From Kalaharituber pfeilii (lineage: Eukaryota; Ascomycota; Pezizomycetes; Pezizales; Pezizaceae), in the NCBI GenBank assembly GCA_015179045.1, contig WHUZ01000186.1, positions 1 to 41,859 of the forward strand: 41,859 bases of DNA, in the 5' to 3' direction. The position numbers and the translations under genes were made by a program. This document shows positions 31,831 through 41,125 of the stretch, piece after piece. The notes under the pieces were generated by a model. It saw only the letters and a program-made list of their open reading frames with translations. It had not been told where the DNA came from and did no database searches. How positions within the stretch are numbered: the stretch's first letter is position 1; the number at the start of each line of letters is the position of its first letter.

Positions 31831-33186
31831 ATGTCTAGCAGTACATCCATTAGAAAGAGAGCCAAGACAACTGATAACAGTATACTAGTAGAGAAGTCCA
31901 AGAAGCGATAATCTTGTGCAAAAATAAGACAGAAATTGAAAGTTCATATTATGGTCAAGAAAGTAATAGGTAAAAAAATGATCATACAAGTGAGTTTAAA
32001 ATACTCTATCTTTTAGTAAATCCTTAAACTCACTTATTTGATAGATAATTCCAGATGAACATGATCCAAGTGATAATATTAGAAATTAAGATGTAGATAA
32101 CTTAAGTCAGGATCTTGACTATAAAGAGGAGCTAGAATCTAATACAGAGGAATGTTAACAAGATTCTGAGGCAGAGATTGACTCTTACAATCTAGTTCAA
32201 TAACAATCTCATAGAGGGTCTGATCTTGAGTGTTCTTCAGTATTCTAGCCACATATCAAGAGTTAGCAATCTAGGCATAGGAGATTATCAGGAATTTAAT
32301 ACTTTTTGATTATCCACTATTAAGTGCTAGTAAAGTAGTGGACATGCTTAAAGAATTGTGGGGTATGGCTCAAGATAGGCTGAGTAAGTATAAAGTTAAA
32401 ATTAAACCTATTGATTTATATGTAAGTCAATATATTTTATTTCAACAGGACTAGAATAATTGCTGACATCTAGTAGCTCAAAAGCATCTATTCTAGAGTG
32501 AGATCACAGTTAGTATATGAATGCTAAGGTACAATAATGAATCTATATGGATAGCTTTTGTCTCTTGGCAGAGATAAAAGCTGTCAAAGTAAAGAAGTTG
32601 CTACTTCATGACTATTTTGTATATAAGGAGAAATATTACATAGTAGGTACTCTAATGTGATAAGTGGTTAAAGTGATGCTTACTCTCATAGAGGATAGAA
32701 AATCAGTTCATAGCTGAAGAGATTATTGAGCTAATCTGAAACAAGTACTTTGTAGGTATAAAAATATAGGGCAACATTGACCCTGAATTTCTAAATAGAA
32801 TAAACAAACAATTTATCTGCCTAGTAGCCAGTATGATATAGCATTGTCTAAAGGTGTGGAGTCTTGGAACTTTCAACCAAAACAGCATTGAGTTCAAATT
32901 TGAAACTGCCTTTTATAAGTATAAATCTAATATTATAAGGAGAGTTACTAACATGTAGTAAGCCATTTACAACTGCCTTATCAAGGTCTGGGAGGACTAT
33001 TTAGACCAAGTCTAAGATCTTATTATGGCAAATATAAAGGCAGAGGTGAAGGATCAGCTTCTTTGAAAAAACAAGGCCTGTAGACCAGAAGATGGTAGTG
33101 TATAGTGTAGTAGGTGATATGGATCAGTATGAGATAGAGTTAAGAAAGTAGTTGTTCAATGGCTGCCTTCATAGGGACCAGCCTAC
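31831..33186 (+). pseudogene. Ghost gene with micro-introns, DUF6532-like C-terminus
   Basis: From the ATG at 31831 the coding frame can be followed through short GT-AG introns at 31990-32044 and 32422-32473 and probable ones at 32240-32280, 32529-32571 and 32643-32691 (41-55 nt each). Each restores the frame that continues on the other side. In-frame TAA, TAG and TGA occur where Gln or Trp would fit. The N-terminus is basic and Ser-rich, then acidic. The later part (Pro-Leu-Leu-Ser...Leu-Trp-Gly-Met-Ala, Leu-Leu-His-Asp-Tyr-Phe, Ile-Cys-Leu-Val-Ala-Ser, then Lys-Val-Trp-Ser-Leu-Gly-Thr-Phe) resembles fungal DUF6532 proteins of unknown role. The family call is from memory of the pattern. E3 begins right at its end. 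Confidence 0.5.
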
Positions 33187-33922
33187 TGTTACAGCTAAGG
33201 TGGAAACTTGCCTACCACTGTAGCAAGGGGCAAGGGTTCCACTACTAATTAGCTGTCACGGCTAAAGGTGAAGACTTACCCGCCAAGGGGAAAACGCTGA
33301 CCCTGTAATCGAACATAAGACCAACGCTGATTGACCGGACTGATCACCCGTTAAACTTGGCTGTTGATTCTCGCATCGTTTAGATAGGGCAGTACTACGG
33401 AAGGGTGTGTCATCCAGAATGCAGCTTGATGCATACACTCGAATTACGGAAGCTTTATTTATATATGCACATGCATTAGTATATTCGTTATTTTTGTCCT
33501 GTACTATTTTTGCATGTTTTCGTTACATGTGCCTATTACCATGGGTATTAGCATTGATAAGGAATCACCGCGGGCCAGCCAATTATTCATTTGTTGACTC
33601 CTCATGTATGGCTGCGCTGAAGTCTATATAAGTGCCGGCTAGCGATAGCATAGTTAGAAGAATCAAGACACTAGTGGTGTCCTAAGTCCTTATAACTCTG
33701 AACCTATCGTTCCATCATTATGCCCGTGAATCGCTCCGCTCCGCTGCGTGCTTCCCGCCGAGTAGCTGCCCTTCTGGTCCACCGTATACACCTCCGTAGC
33801 CATTCCGACCCACCGTATTCACACTTCCAGGATGACGCCGGCACCGCCATTTTCCCCACCGTAGCCATAACATCCGGTCCCTTCCAGCGCCCACCGGAGC
33901 CAAGCACCTCACACCCATAACA
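33187..33922 (+). repeat. E3 5' LTR
   Basis: Starts TGTTACAGCTAAGGTGG and ends CCATAACA. The first 67 bp (33187-33253) are an extra, diverged copy of the LTR start; the E2-like LTR begins at 33254. TATATAAG lies at 33625-33632 and AGTGGTGT at 33673-33680. Confidence 0.9.
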
Positions 33923-33933
33923 TTATACCGCTC
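33923..33933 (+). promoter_or_regulatory. E3 primer-binding site (self-priming candidate)
   Basis: TTATACCGCTC follows the LTR directly. ATACCGCT pairs with AGCGGTGT of the 3' LTR (38806-38813), with one G-U wobble; the 5' LTR copy reads AGTGGTGT. Confidence 0.5.
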
Positions 33934-34199
33934 CTCTTTCACCTACCACCCCGCCTCCACAATGTCAGCACCGGAAGGCTCATCCGCTGCCTACTCTTCC
34001 TCGAGGACTTCTCCCCGAGATGTCGCCAACCTCCGTGACGAGCAAGCGTTTCAAGGTAATGTATCCACCCCTCTCTTCAGAGCCAGCAAGAACTGCAAAA
34101 CACGATAACCTACGTTGCCGAGCTACGGGCAAGTATGCGTGATCAAGTATTGCAGCAGCTAGCATTCTAGCCTAGCACCGACTCCGCAACGACCACAGC

Positions 34200-35283
34200 C
34201 AGCGCACCTCCTTGACCTACCCAGGTCCGAAAGGCTCTCCTCCGAAGTGTCCCTCCGCCGGGTACTGATGGTGTGGTTTCCTCCGCAACCTGCAAATGTT
34301 CCCCGACCCGAGTCGGCAAATCGCATAGCACACTAAAACCGGATCCCGGAGGACCTCCTCCACCGGGTATTGATGGTGCGGGTACTCCTCCTCCTCGTGC
34401 CCGCCTTGCGGTTCTCGTCGAGTACGAGACCCTACGCCTCTTCGTTTTTCCCATGAGTCAAGCACAGTCCGTGGGACCTTTCTCTCCTCCTCTACCTTCT
34501 CGTTATACCCATGAGTAGTTATTGCCATGGGCCTTCCTCCTCTCATATGCCTCCTCGCGGCTCCCGCCGAGCCCGAAATTCGATGCCTTCCTCTTCTCCT
34601 CCTCCATCAGTTGATGCTATGGGGGCCTCCTCCCTCTTCTGCGAAAATTTCCCCCTCCAGAAAAGTTTGTTGGGGATGAAAAAGAGCTTGACAATTTTCT
34701 TTCCTAGTCCAACGATGGACTGGAGTTCGCGAATTACTGCCGACGACGAAACCTCTCGTTTGGAGGGCCCTGCCCTCACCTTTTCTGTCGGAACCCCTCA
34801 GCGTTATATGCCACGGCCTTCACCCTACTGCGTATGACCTTCCAGGACTCCTCAGCCATTGCTGAGGCTGCTCGAAACATTCGGACGTAAGCAGTAGGGT
34901 AGAATGCAGGATTTCTTAACTGAATTGACGAAGTATTAGTACAATAACATGGCAAAGACTCCCGACCCTGTCCTCATTTCCGACGTCTCCGCCAGCATTC
35001 GGAAGATGTCCGAACCTTCTAACGGGTCATTTTGAGTATCAAAGCAACTAGAACCAATGGAAGTGTCCATTGCCGACAGCCCTAGGAAAGCCTGGGAATA
35101 AGCGCTTCACTCCCTCCACCACTAAGACAAACATCACCTCCGTCAGCAGCAGCTCTACGATACAGCCACCTGCACCTCCGAAGAATAAAAAGAGCGATGA
35201 CATACCTGAAGAACTGATTCAGAAGAAAGGCAACCAATGCATCAGGTACAAGATGACATCATGCTGCGAAAAGAAGTGGTAGA
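34200..35283 (+). pseudogene. E3 gag remnant
   Basis: Pro/Ser-rich frames (34511-34837) lead into pieces of the Gag core (Met-Thr-Phe-Gln-Asp-Ser-Ser-Ala-Ile-Ala-Glu-Ala-Ala near 34830-34880) that align with E2. The frame at 35070-35282 contains the Lys-Asn-Lys-Lys-Ser-Asp linker and a damaged zinc knuckle. An earlier direct repeat (CCTCCGCCGGGTACTGATGG near 34251 and CCTCCACCGGGTATTGATGG near 34358) lies in the Pro-rich part. Frameshifts and stops make it non-functional. Confidence 0.65.
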
Positions 35284-35534
35284 AACCCAACCGAAGCCAA
35301 AGAAGGAAGACAAAGGGGAAGTAAAACGCCCTGAGTCATGAATCCATCCTCTCGACTAGCCAAAGAAGACGAAGACAGATTCTGGCCACCTCATAGGCCG
35401 TCGACGGATCCGAGAGGATCACTGAACTGTCTAACTTGGAGTGGATGGGACCCTGCTCAGCGTGTAGGACTCCCGTCATAGCGACCTCCTCAGTTGCGAG
35501 GTAAAATTCAAAACTGGAAAGACCGTTAGGGCTA

Positions 35535-35990
35535 TTGTGGACCGTGCGGCCCTGCGCCGATTGTTTCCTTGGCAGACTGGGTAAGGAGTTGAAGATGAGG
35601 TCACGAAGTAAGACCTCTGATGATCAAGATTCTTATGAATCTTTCGTTTTCGTTTTCGTTTTCGCTTTCGTTTTCGTTTTCTGGCGTCCCGGTTCCCGAT
35701 CCTGTTTCCTCCGCTTTGGATTATGTGCCTTCTATTGGCATTCCGGGAAAATCTGATAAGGCATTCGTTGATTTTATTTCGCCTTCTGTTCTGAACTCCA
35801 CCAGACGATTAAGGAATTTGTTTTCGATTTCGACGCCGATGTTATGGATATCTGCGGATGCATCATTGTGTCCAAGTCAACGGCGTTCTGAAGCATAGCA
35901 TGTTTGATGCACTCGCGTTGATGTGCTTTCGGTTTTTTCTGATGATACCCTTGAAGAGGGTGATATTTCGTTGATTGAATCATGCGAGCA
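35535..35990 (+). pseudogene. E3 protease region with TTTTCG expansion
   Basis: A degraded protease active-site trace (Val-Asp-Arg-Ala-Ala) occurs near 35540. At 35641-35683 a TTTTCG hexanucleotide is repeated about seven times, encoding a Phe-Ser repeat where E2 and E4 have ordinary sequence. Frames 35535-35756 and 35620-35898 both pass through it. The Glu-Glu-Gly-Asp linker before RT follows near 35960. Confidence 0.6.
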
Positions 35991-36770
35991 CTAGTACTCG
36001 CGACATGTTAATGTTTTTTCTGAGGAACAGGTATGCCGCTTACCTCCTCACCAAAGCTGGGATCATGAAATCCCTTTCGAGAATCCAAATACGAAGCCTC
36101 CCCATGGTCCAGTATACCTGGGAAGGAGATGAGGCTCTTTCGAGGTATATCGTCGAACACCTACCAGCAGGGAAGATACGAAGGTCAAGGTCAAAAGCAG
36201 CTTCACTCGACTTTTTTCGGAAGAAAGATAGGTCCCTCCGACCGTGCGTTAATTATAAGGGCACTAAACGAACTCACCACTCCGAACAAACACCCTTTGC
36301 CCTTAATGTCGGAACTCCTCAAAGAAGACCCAAAGCGGTAAATGCTTTATCAAACTCGATCTCGATAACGGCTACAACGTCATGTGAATTAAGTCAGGCG
36401 ACGAACGGTGGCTGTCAAACACAGCCAATGGCTTATTCGAAGTACCCAGTCATACCTCTCGGACTCATCAACATACCTGCTTCCTTCGAAGAGATGATGG
36501 ATGAGATCCCCACTTGCATCAGTAGAGTTGTTTGGTACCTGGACTCTTAATCAATGAAGGCAAGTCCGAATGAGACCATAAAAGGATAGTGGAAAAGTGC
36601 TTGCCAAGATTGAGCAAACATGGGCTCCGCAGTGTGAGTTCCATGTGCACGAAACCATGTTCCTTGGTCATTTTATTGATGGCCTCGAGATTAAGATGCA
36701 CCCGTCCAAACTCTCTACCATTCGCGACTGGCCACAGCCGATAAAGAAGGTGCAAGCCTCCTAGGCTTTG
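35975..36770 (+). pseudogene. E3 reverse transcriptase remnant
   Basis: The 191-codon frame 35975-36550 holds Arg-Arg-Ser-Arg-Ser-Lys, Arg-Lys-Lys-Asp-Arg-Ser-Leu-Arg and the Ile-Pro-Ala-Ser-Phe-Glu-Glu-Met-Met-Asp-Glu segment, but parts of the middle are read in other frames. It ends Trp-Tyr-Leu-Asp-Ser-stop: a small deletion has removed the second Asp of YLDD and shifted the frame. Downstream, Phe-Leu-Gly-His-Phe-Ile-Asp-Gly is readable near 36660. Confidence 0.8.
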
Positions 36771-37300
36771 CAAACTACTGCCACCGATTCGTCCTCAACT
36801 ACTACCGCCGACTTAATTTACTCTGCTACAACCCGACCGCTTACAAGCCTTGACCGGAGACATACCCTTTATTTAGGGGGGCAGAGCAGCAAGCTGCTTT
36901 TACGGAACTCCAAGACAAGTTCATCAGTGCCCCCATACTGCGACAGTTCGATCGATCCCTGCCGACGATTATGAAACTGACCGCTCAGACCAGGCACTCG
37001 CTGGCGTCTTGAGCTTAAGAATGACGTTACCACCTTCACCCCTGCGAGTACCACTCCTGACTACTGACCCCTGCCAAACGAAACTACTCTATCCACGATA
37101 ATGAACTCTTGGCAATCCTTGATTATACAAATGGAGGATAGAGTTATTGGGAACTAAGTTCACTGTCTTCACTGACCACGCACTTCACCACCAAACAACG
37201 CCTCAACAACCAGCAATCCAACGGGAGCCAGAAACTCTCCGAATTCGATTAAGTCAGCCTAACGGCAAAGCGGACGCTCCCCTCGGACTGGTGAAGTGCA
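36771..37300 (+). pseudogene. E3 RNase H remnant
   Basis: Short pieces in alternating frames match E2's RNase H: Ala-Ala-Phe-Thr-Glu-Leu-Gln-Asp-Lys-Phe (about 36890), His-Asp-Asn-Glu-Leu-Leu-Ala-Ile-Leu (about 37096) and Phe-Thr-Val-Phe-Thr-Asp-His (about 37160), ending in Asn-Gly-Lys-Ala-Asp-Ala. Several small deletions are evident. Confidence 0.7.
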
Positions 37301-37479
37301 AGACATGTGGACTGATATCCTGGGAGTCAACGGTGACGAATGGGTGAGGAACGATGACGGGCTAGGTACCCGAAACATATTCAAAGTGATAATGATGATG
37401 CCACGACGGTAACGTGGCTCAACACTGGGGTGTGCATCAGACTCCTCTCTCAGAACTTCTACTAGGATGGCTGAAAAGA

Positions 37480-37865
37480 CTTATGCCAACGCCTACTAGT
37501 AGGAAGCCTTGAGGAGATAGCTATAGACTTTGTTGGAGAACTACCAAGGGCTTTAACGCTATTTCAGTTGTCACAAACCGGTTTACCGAAATGTAGCGCT
37601 GCACTATACACCGGTAAAAAACACTTTGACAACTCGAGACGTCGCCAACGCCTTCAATGACGTCCTCAGGCAATTTGGTCCACCCGCCACATCATCTCTG
37701 AACGTGGACCACAATTTGCCTCAGCCCTGGGACAAGACATTACAGAACTCCAACTCTGTACCACTTACCACCCCCAGACCGACAGAGTCTCTGACGCGGA
37801 ATGTCTGGTATTGCAGAGAGTATGTAATACAGACTCCCAAATAGTATTTCCACATCTTCCATGAC
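37480..37865 (+). pseudogene. E3 integrase remnant (truncated)
   Basis: Pieces matching the integrase start (Ile-Asp-Phe-Val-Gly-Glu, Val-Ala-Asn-Ala-Phe-Asn-Asp-Val-Leu-Arg-Gln-Phe-Gly-Pro-Pro) and the Thr-Thr-Tyr-His-Pro-Gln-Thr-Asp-Arg-Val region in another frame are present. The C-terminal domain is deleted. Confidence 0.75.
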
Positions 37866-37990
37866 TGAACTATGGCAGAGATGACGAGATTTGAGAAACG
37901 GTTGAGAATCTTCGTAGATCGTTGGAATCTGTCAGAGAGTTCCACGATCAACATCCGAGGAAGCCTTTGGGACCCTACGGTCCAATAAAG
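37866..37990 (+). pseudogene. E3 chromodomain end
   Basis: Directly after the integrase deletion the frame reads Arg-Asp-Asp-Glu-Ile, a stop where Trp is expected, then Glu-Asn-Leu-Arg-Arg-Ser-Leu-Glu-Ser-Val-Arg-Glu-Phe, the C-terminal helix of the chromodomain as in E2. Confidence 0.7.
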
Positions 37991-38318
37991 CATTGATGGC
38001 TCATGGGACAAAGCATATCACACAAATGGGAATTCTGTGCTGCCATGCTACTCGGATGGTTCGTTGATGTGAGTACCTTTTCCTTACGAAGACTTTTTCC
38101 CACTGGGTTTTGTCTTCGGGAAGGTTTTTAACGGCTCACTAATGATGAGTGAAAGACACACCAGTCTCACCATTGGCCACAGGCAACTGCGGTTCAGCTC
38201 GTGTGTTACCTCGCGTATAAGGTACGCCGATAGCCAAAGTATGAGACCCACAATCCCAATTAGTTCGGTTTTCTGTTGGTGATTGTTACTCGGGACGAGT
38301 ACCCTAAACGGGGGGTAA

Positions 38319-39058
38319 TGTTACGGCTAAGGTAGAAACTTGCCTACCACTGTGGCAAGGGGCAAGAGTTCCACTACTAATTAGCTGCCATGGCTAAAGG
38401 TGAAGACTTACCCGCCAAGGGGAAAACGCTGACCCTGCAATCGAACACAAGACCAATACTGATTGACCAGACTGATCACCCGTTAGGCTTGGCTGTTGAT
38501 TCTCGCATCATTTAGATAGGGCAGTACTACGGAAGGGTGTGTCATCCGGAATGCAGCTTGATGCATACACTCGAATTACAGAAGCTTTATTTATATATGC
38601 ACATGCATTAGTACATTCGTTATCTTTGTCCCATACTATTTTTGCATGTCTTCGTTACGTGTGCCTATTACCACCAGTATGGGCATTGATAAGGAATCAC
38701 CACGGGGCCAGCCAATTATTCTTTTGTTGACTCCTCATGTATGGCTGCGCTGAAGTCTATATAAGCGCCAGCTGGCAATAGCATAGTTAGAAGAATCAAG
38801 ACACAAGCGGTGTCCTAAGTTTCTCTATAACTCTGAACCTATTGTTCCCTCAATACACTCGTGAATCGCTCCGCTCCGCTGCATGCTCCCCGCCGAGTAG
38901 CTGCCCTTCCGGTCCGCCGTATACACCTCCGTAGCCATTCCGACCCACCGTATTCACACTTCCGAGACGACGCCAGCACCGCCGTTTTTTCCCACCGTAG
39001 CCGTAACATCCGGTCCCTTCCAGCGCCCACCGGAGCCGAGCACCTCACGCCCGTAACA
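38319..39058 (+). repeat. E3 3' LTR
   Basis: Starts TGTTACGGCTAAGG and ends CCCGTAACA, preceded by the purine tract AACGGGGGGTAA. It carries the same 67-bp 5' extension (38319-38385) as the 5' LTR. Confidence 0.9.
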
Positions 39059-39820
39059 AAAAGCAGTCTTCCATTCGTCGCCAGACTTAATTCTAATAAG
39101 GTAGTAGCCATTTTTGAGGTCCAATTTGGTGAACCATCTGGCTCCTTGGGTCTTTTCAAGGAGGTCGGTCATTAGTGGCAGAGGGTATCGGTTCAGGATA
39201 GTGAGCTTATAAAGCTGCCGATAGTCTACACATAACCGTAGTGATCTATCCTTTTTCCGAACAAAAAGTATCGGTGTACCGGCCACTAATCGGGACCATC
39301 TAATCTTCTGAGTAGGGAGGTGCTCTTTCAAGTATCTCTTCAGAGCTTCATCTTCCTCCCACGTTATCTTATATATCGGGCCATTAGGTACTTTAGCATT
39401 AGGGTCTTTAAGTGGGATTTCATGGTCCCAAGATCTATGAGAGAATAATCGGCGAGCCTGTTCTTTAGAGAAAACTTCAGTGTAATAGGAGTACCATTTA
39501 CGTGTATCAATCATTAGCAGTATGTCTCCTTCCTCCCAAGATTCCTTATCTAAATCCAAAATAGAAACAGAAGGGAGATTAACAAGAGTACAAGAAATAG
39601 TTAAACCAGAAACATTATGAACCAAATGCCTATTAGGACAATCTACCGAAAAACCTTTTTCCAACCACCAAGATAATTCCGAAAGAAGTTCCCTATCACC
39701 CATGTCTAGACATTCCATATCCAAACCCAAAACAATCCCGTCCATCTTATTTCCACAGGAATCTAAAGTAGTAAGAAAAGAAAAAGAAGTATTGACAACC
39801 ATAGTTCCTCCTTCTAACAA
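39059..39820 (-). pseudogene. E4 protease C-terminus and reverse transcriptase (truncated)
   Basis: About 250 uninterrupted codons from 39820. They contain the protease C-terminal strand (Gly-Phe-Ser-Val-Asp-Cys), the linker Glu-Glu-Gly-Asp-Ile-Leu-Leu-Met, then RT segments Pro-Ile-Leu-Phe-Val-Arg-Lys-Lys-Asp, Leu-Arg-Leu-Cys-Val-Asp-Tyr-Arg, Trp-Phe-Thr-Lys-Leu-Asp-Leu-Lys-Asn-Gly-Tyr and Lys-Thr-Ala-Phe. The first catalytic Asp (Leu-Asp-Leu) is present. The YLDD part is lost at the E3 junction, after which the frame runs into E3's LTR to 38954. Confidence 0.85.
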
Positions 39821-40200
39821 AGATCCGTCACCCTATCTAACCCCAATGGGCCTTTCCCTTTTCTTTTATCCAAGTTTCCTACCCAAATCCAACGATATGC
39901 AAGAGGCAGATACACCAGGATCGATGATCGCTCTGACTTTGAGGTTGAGCTCTTTGAACTCAATGTCAGTAGCGAGGAGAGGGTGATGTTCGGGAGCTTT
40001 GCCGAAGGTGCTGTTGGGGCTCCCTACTCGTTTCCCGACTCGAGTTCCTCCTTGATGTCTTCGCCGTCAGAGTCCAGCTCGGTGATATGGAGGGCGCCTC
40101 GGTCGCTTCGTCTTTGTTTATTTTGCGGGGCTCTCTCTATCCGATTTTCGAGAGTCTTGGTAGTCCCCGCATCTCTCTTTCGCTTATTGTCACCCTTAGG
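39821..40200 (-). pseudogene. E4 protease active-site region
   Basis: Minus strand near 39900-39960 reads Val-Arg-Ala-Ile-Ile-Asp-Pro-Gly-Val-Ser-Ala-Ser-Cys-Ile-Ser-Leu. The D[ST]G active-site loop is altered to Asp-Pro-Gly. One stop and a frame change separate it from the gag end to the right and from the RT frame to the left. Confidence 0.6.
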
Positions 40201-40462
40201 TTCCGTGTATGTCCACCCTAGCCAACAGTTCTTCTCTTCATAACCTTTCCATCCACATTTCCTACATTCTCCCCGAGCTCTTTGGTCTTGTTTGACCTGC
40301 GGTGGTACGCTGTCATGGTTCCTTGGGTTTTGGGGTGTATGGCGTACCGGGGGGGCCGAGGATGATTGGGAAGTTGAGGTGTTGGTGTTTTGTCGTGAAG
40401 GGCCGGAGTGGGTTGAGGCTGATGGGGTAGTTGCATACCCGGCGATTGAAATAGTGAGTAGC
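40201..40462 (-). pseudogene. E4 gag C-terminus with altered zinc knuckle
   Basis: After a Thr/Ser/Pro/Gln-rich linker the minus strand encodes Cys-Arg-Lys-Cys-Gly-Trp-Lys-Gly-Tyr-Glu-Glu-Lys-Asn-Cys (about 40205-40250). This is CX2CX4HX4C with the His replaced by Tyr. Gag zinc knuckles bind element RNA during packaging; the change would weaken metal binding. The frame is continuous with gag on the far side of TRIM2. Confidence 0.7.
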
Positions 40463-40682
40463 TGTCACGACTTGGCATGCTATGGCGGCAGAGGGAAGCT
40501 GATTACTAGTATGTGTGGACGTCTAAGGGAGCCAAGATCCTTGACCACGTGCGCAAACGTAAGCGAGTCGCTGACCAGCCCGTACGGATACTTCTATATA
40601 TACCGACCGCACTACCGGGTGGTACCGGTAGTTCTACCTTTTGGTGCAATGGTTTGCAAACGGTCGGTTGCAATCCGTAACA
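40463..40682 (+). repeat. TRIM2 5' LTR
   Basis: Starts TGTCACGACTTGG and ends ATCCGTAACA. It contains TTCTATATATACC and a hairpin CTACCGG / CCGGTAG around 40612-40631. Confidence 0.85.
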
Positions 40683-40689
40683 GTACTAC

Positions 40690-40712
40690 CGGTCGGGTCG
40701 CCGGTTCAAACC
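40690..40712 (+). promoter_or_regulatory. TRIM2 putative tRNA primer-binding site
   Basis: CGGTCGGGTCGCC followed by GGTTCAAACC lies eight bases after the LTR, resembling the complement of a tRNA acceptor stem and T-arm. TRIM1 has the same block with transition differences. GTTCAAACC also fits a Pol III B-box, so an unrelated origin from a tRNA gene is possible. Confidence 0.45.
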
Positions 40713-40900
40713 TTGCTTGTAGTGAACGTCAGATACTGCAGGTGACCTTTGAATTTGATAAGCGGCTTACAGTCACATGCCGGTCGCTGGTTATAAAGTA
40801 GTGTGGTAGTAGCACATGAAATTGAAGCCCTAAGGCGGTAACGGTGACTGGGGGTTAATATATAGAGAGTCCGGGACGTACTCTGCCTGCGGAGGAGTAA

Positions 40901-41120
40901 TGTCATAGCTTGGCATGCCATGGCGGCAGAGGGAAGCTGATTACTAGTACGTGTGGACGTCTAAGGGAGCCAAGATCCTTGACCACGTGCGCAAACGTAA
41001 GCGAGTCGCTGACCAGCCCATACGGATACTTCTATATATACCGACCGCACTACTGGGTAGTACCGGTAGTTCTACCTTTTGGTGCAACGGTTTGCAAATG
41101 GTCGGTTGCAATCCGTAACA
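40901..41120 (+). repeat. TRIM2 3' LTR
   Basis: Starts TGTCATAGCTTGG and ends ATCCGTAACA; same length as the 5' copy. Confidence 0.85.
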
Positions 41121-41125
41121 GTAGC

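Larger units (their letters stand above)
33187..39058 (+). mobile_element. E3: Ty3/gypsy chromovirus, internally deleted
   Basis: LTRs at 33187-33922 and 38319-39058 (about 740 bp) differ mostly by transitions. Domain order is gag, protease, RT, RNase H, integrase start, chromodomain end, purine tract, LTR. Compared with E2, roughly 600 bp are missing between the integrase core and the chromodomain (junction near 37865-37880). The flanks give no target duplication (CCTAC left, AAAAG right), and the right flank is the RT of E4. Confidence 0.9.
40463..41120 (+). mobile_element. TRIM2: miniature LTR retrotransposon (658 bp)
   Basis: 220-bp LTRs (40463-40682 and 40901-41120) enclose 218 non-coding bp. 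Perfect target duplications GTAGC lie at 40458-40462 and 41121-41125. The LTRs differ by about ten transitions. A primer-site-like block is at 40690-40712, and a purine-rich GGAGGAGTAA precedes the 3' LTR. The internal region and the 3' part of the LTR match TRIM1 well; the 5' part of the LTR does not. It is inserted in E4 gag in the opposite orientation. Confidence 0.9.

Noticed and set aside
33720..33920. Frames on both strands inside the E3 5' LTR (same at 38861-39175)
   Set aside because: These lie in LTR sequence present twice; no domain is found and the frames are not conserved between the two LTRs.
34167..34837. Independent genes on either strand in the Pro/Arg-rich stretch
   Set aside because: Position and composition fit the N-terminal part of E3 gag; the opposite-strand frames are shadows.
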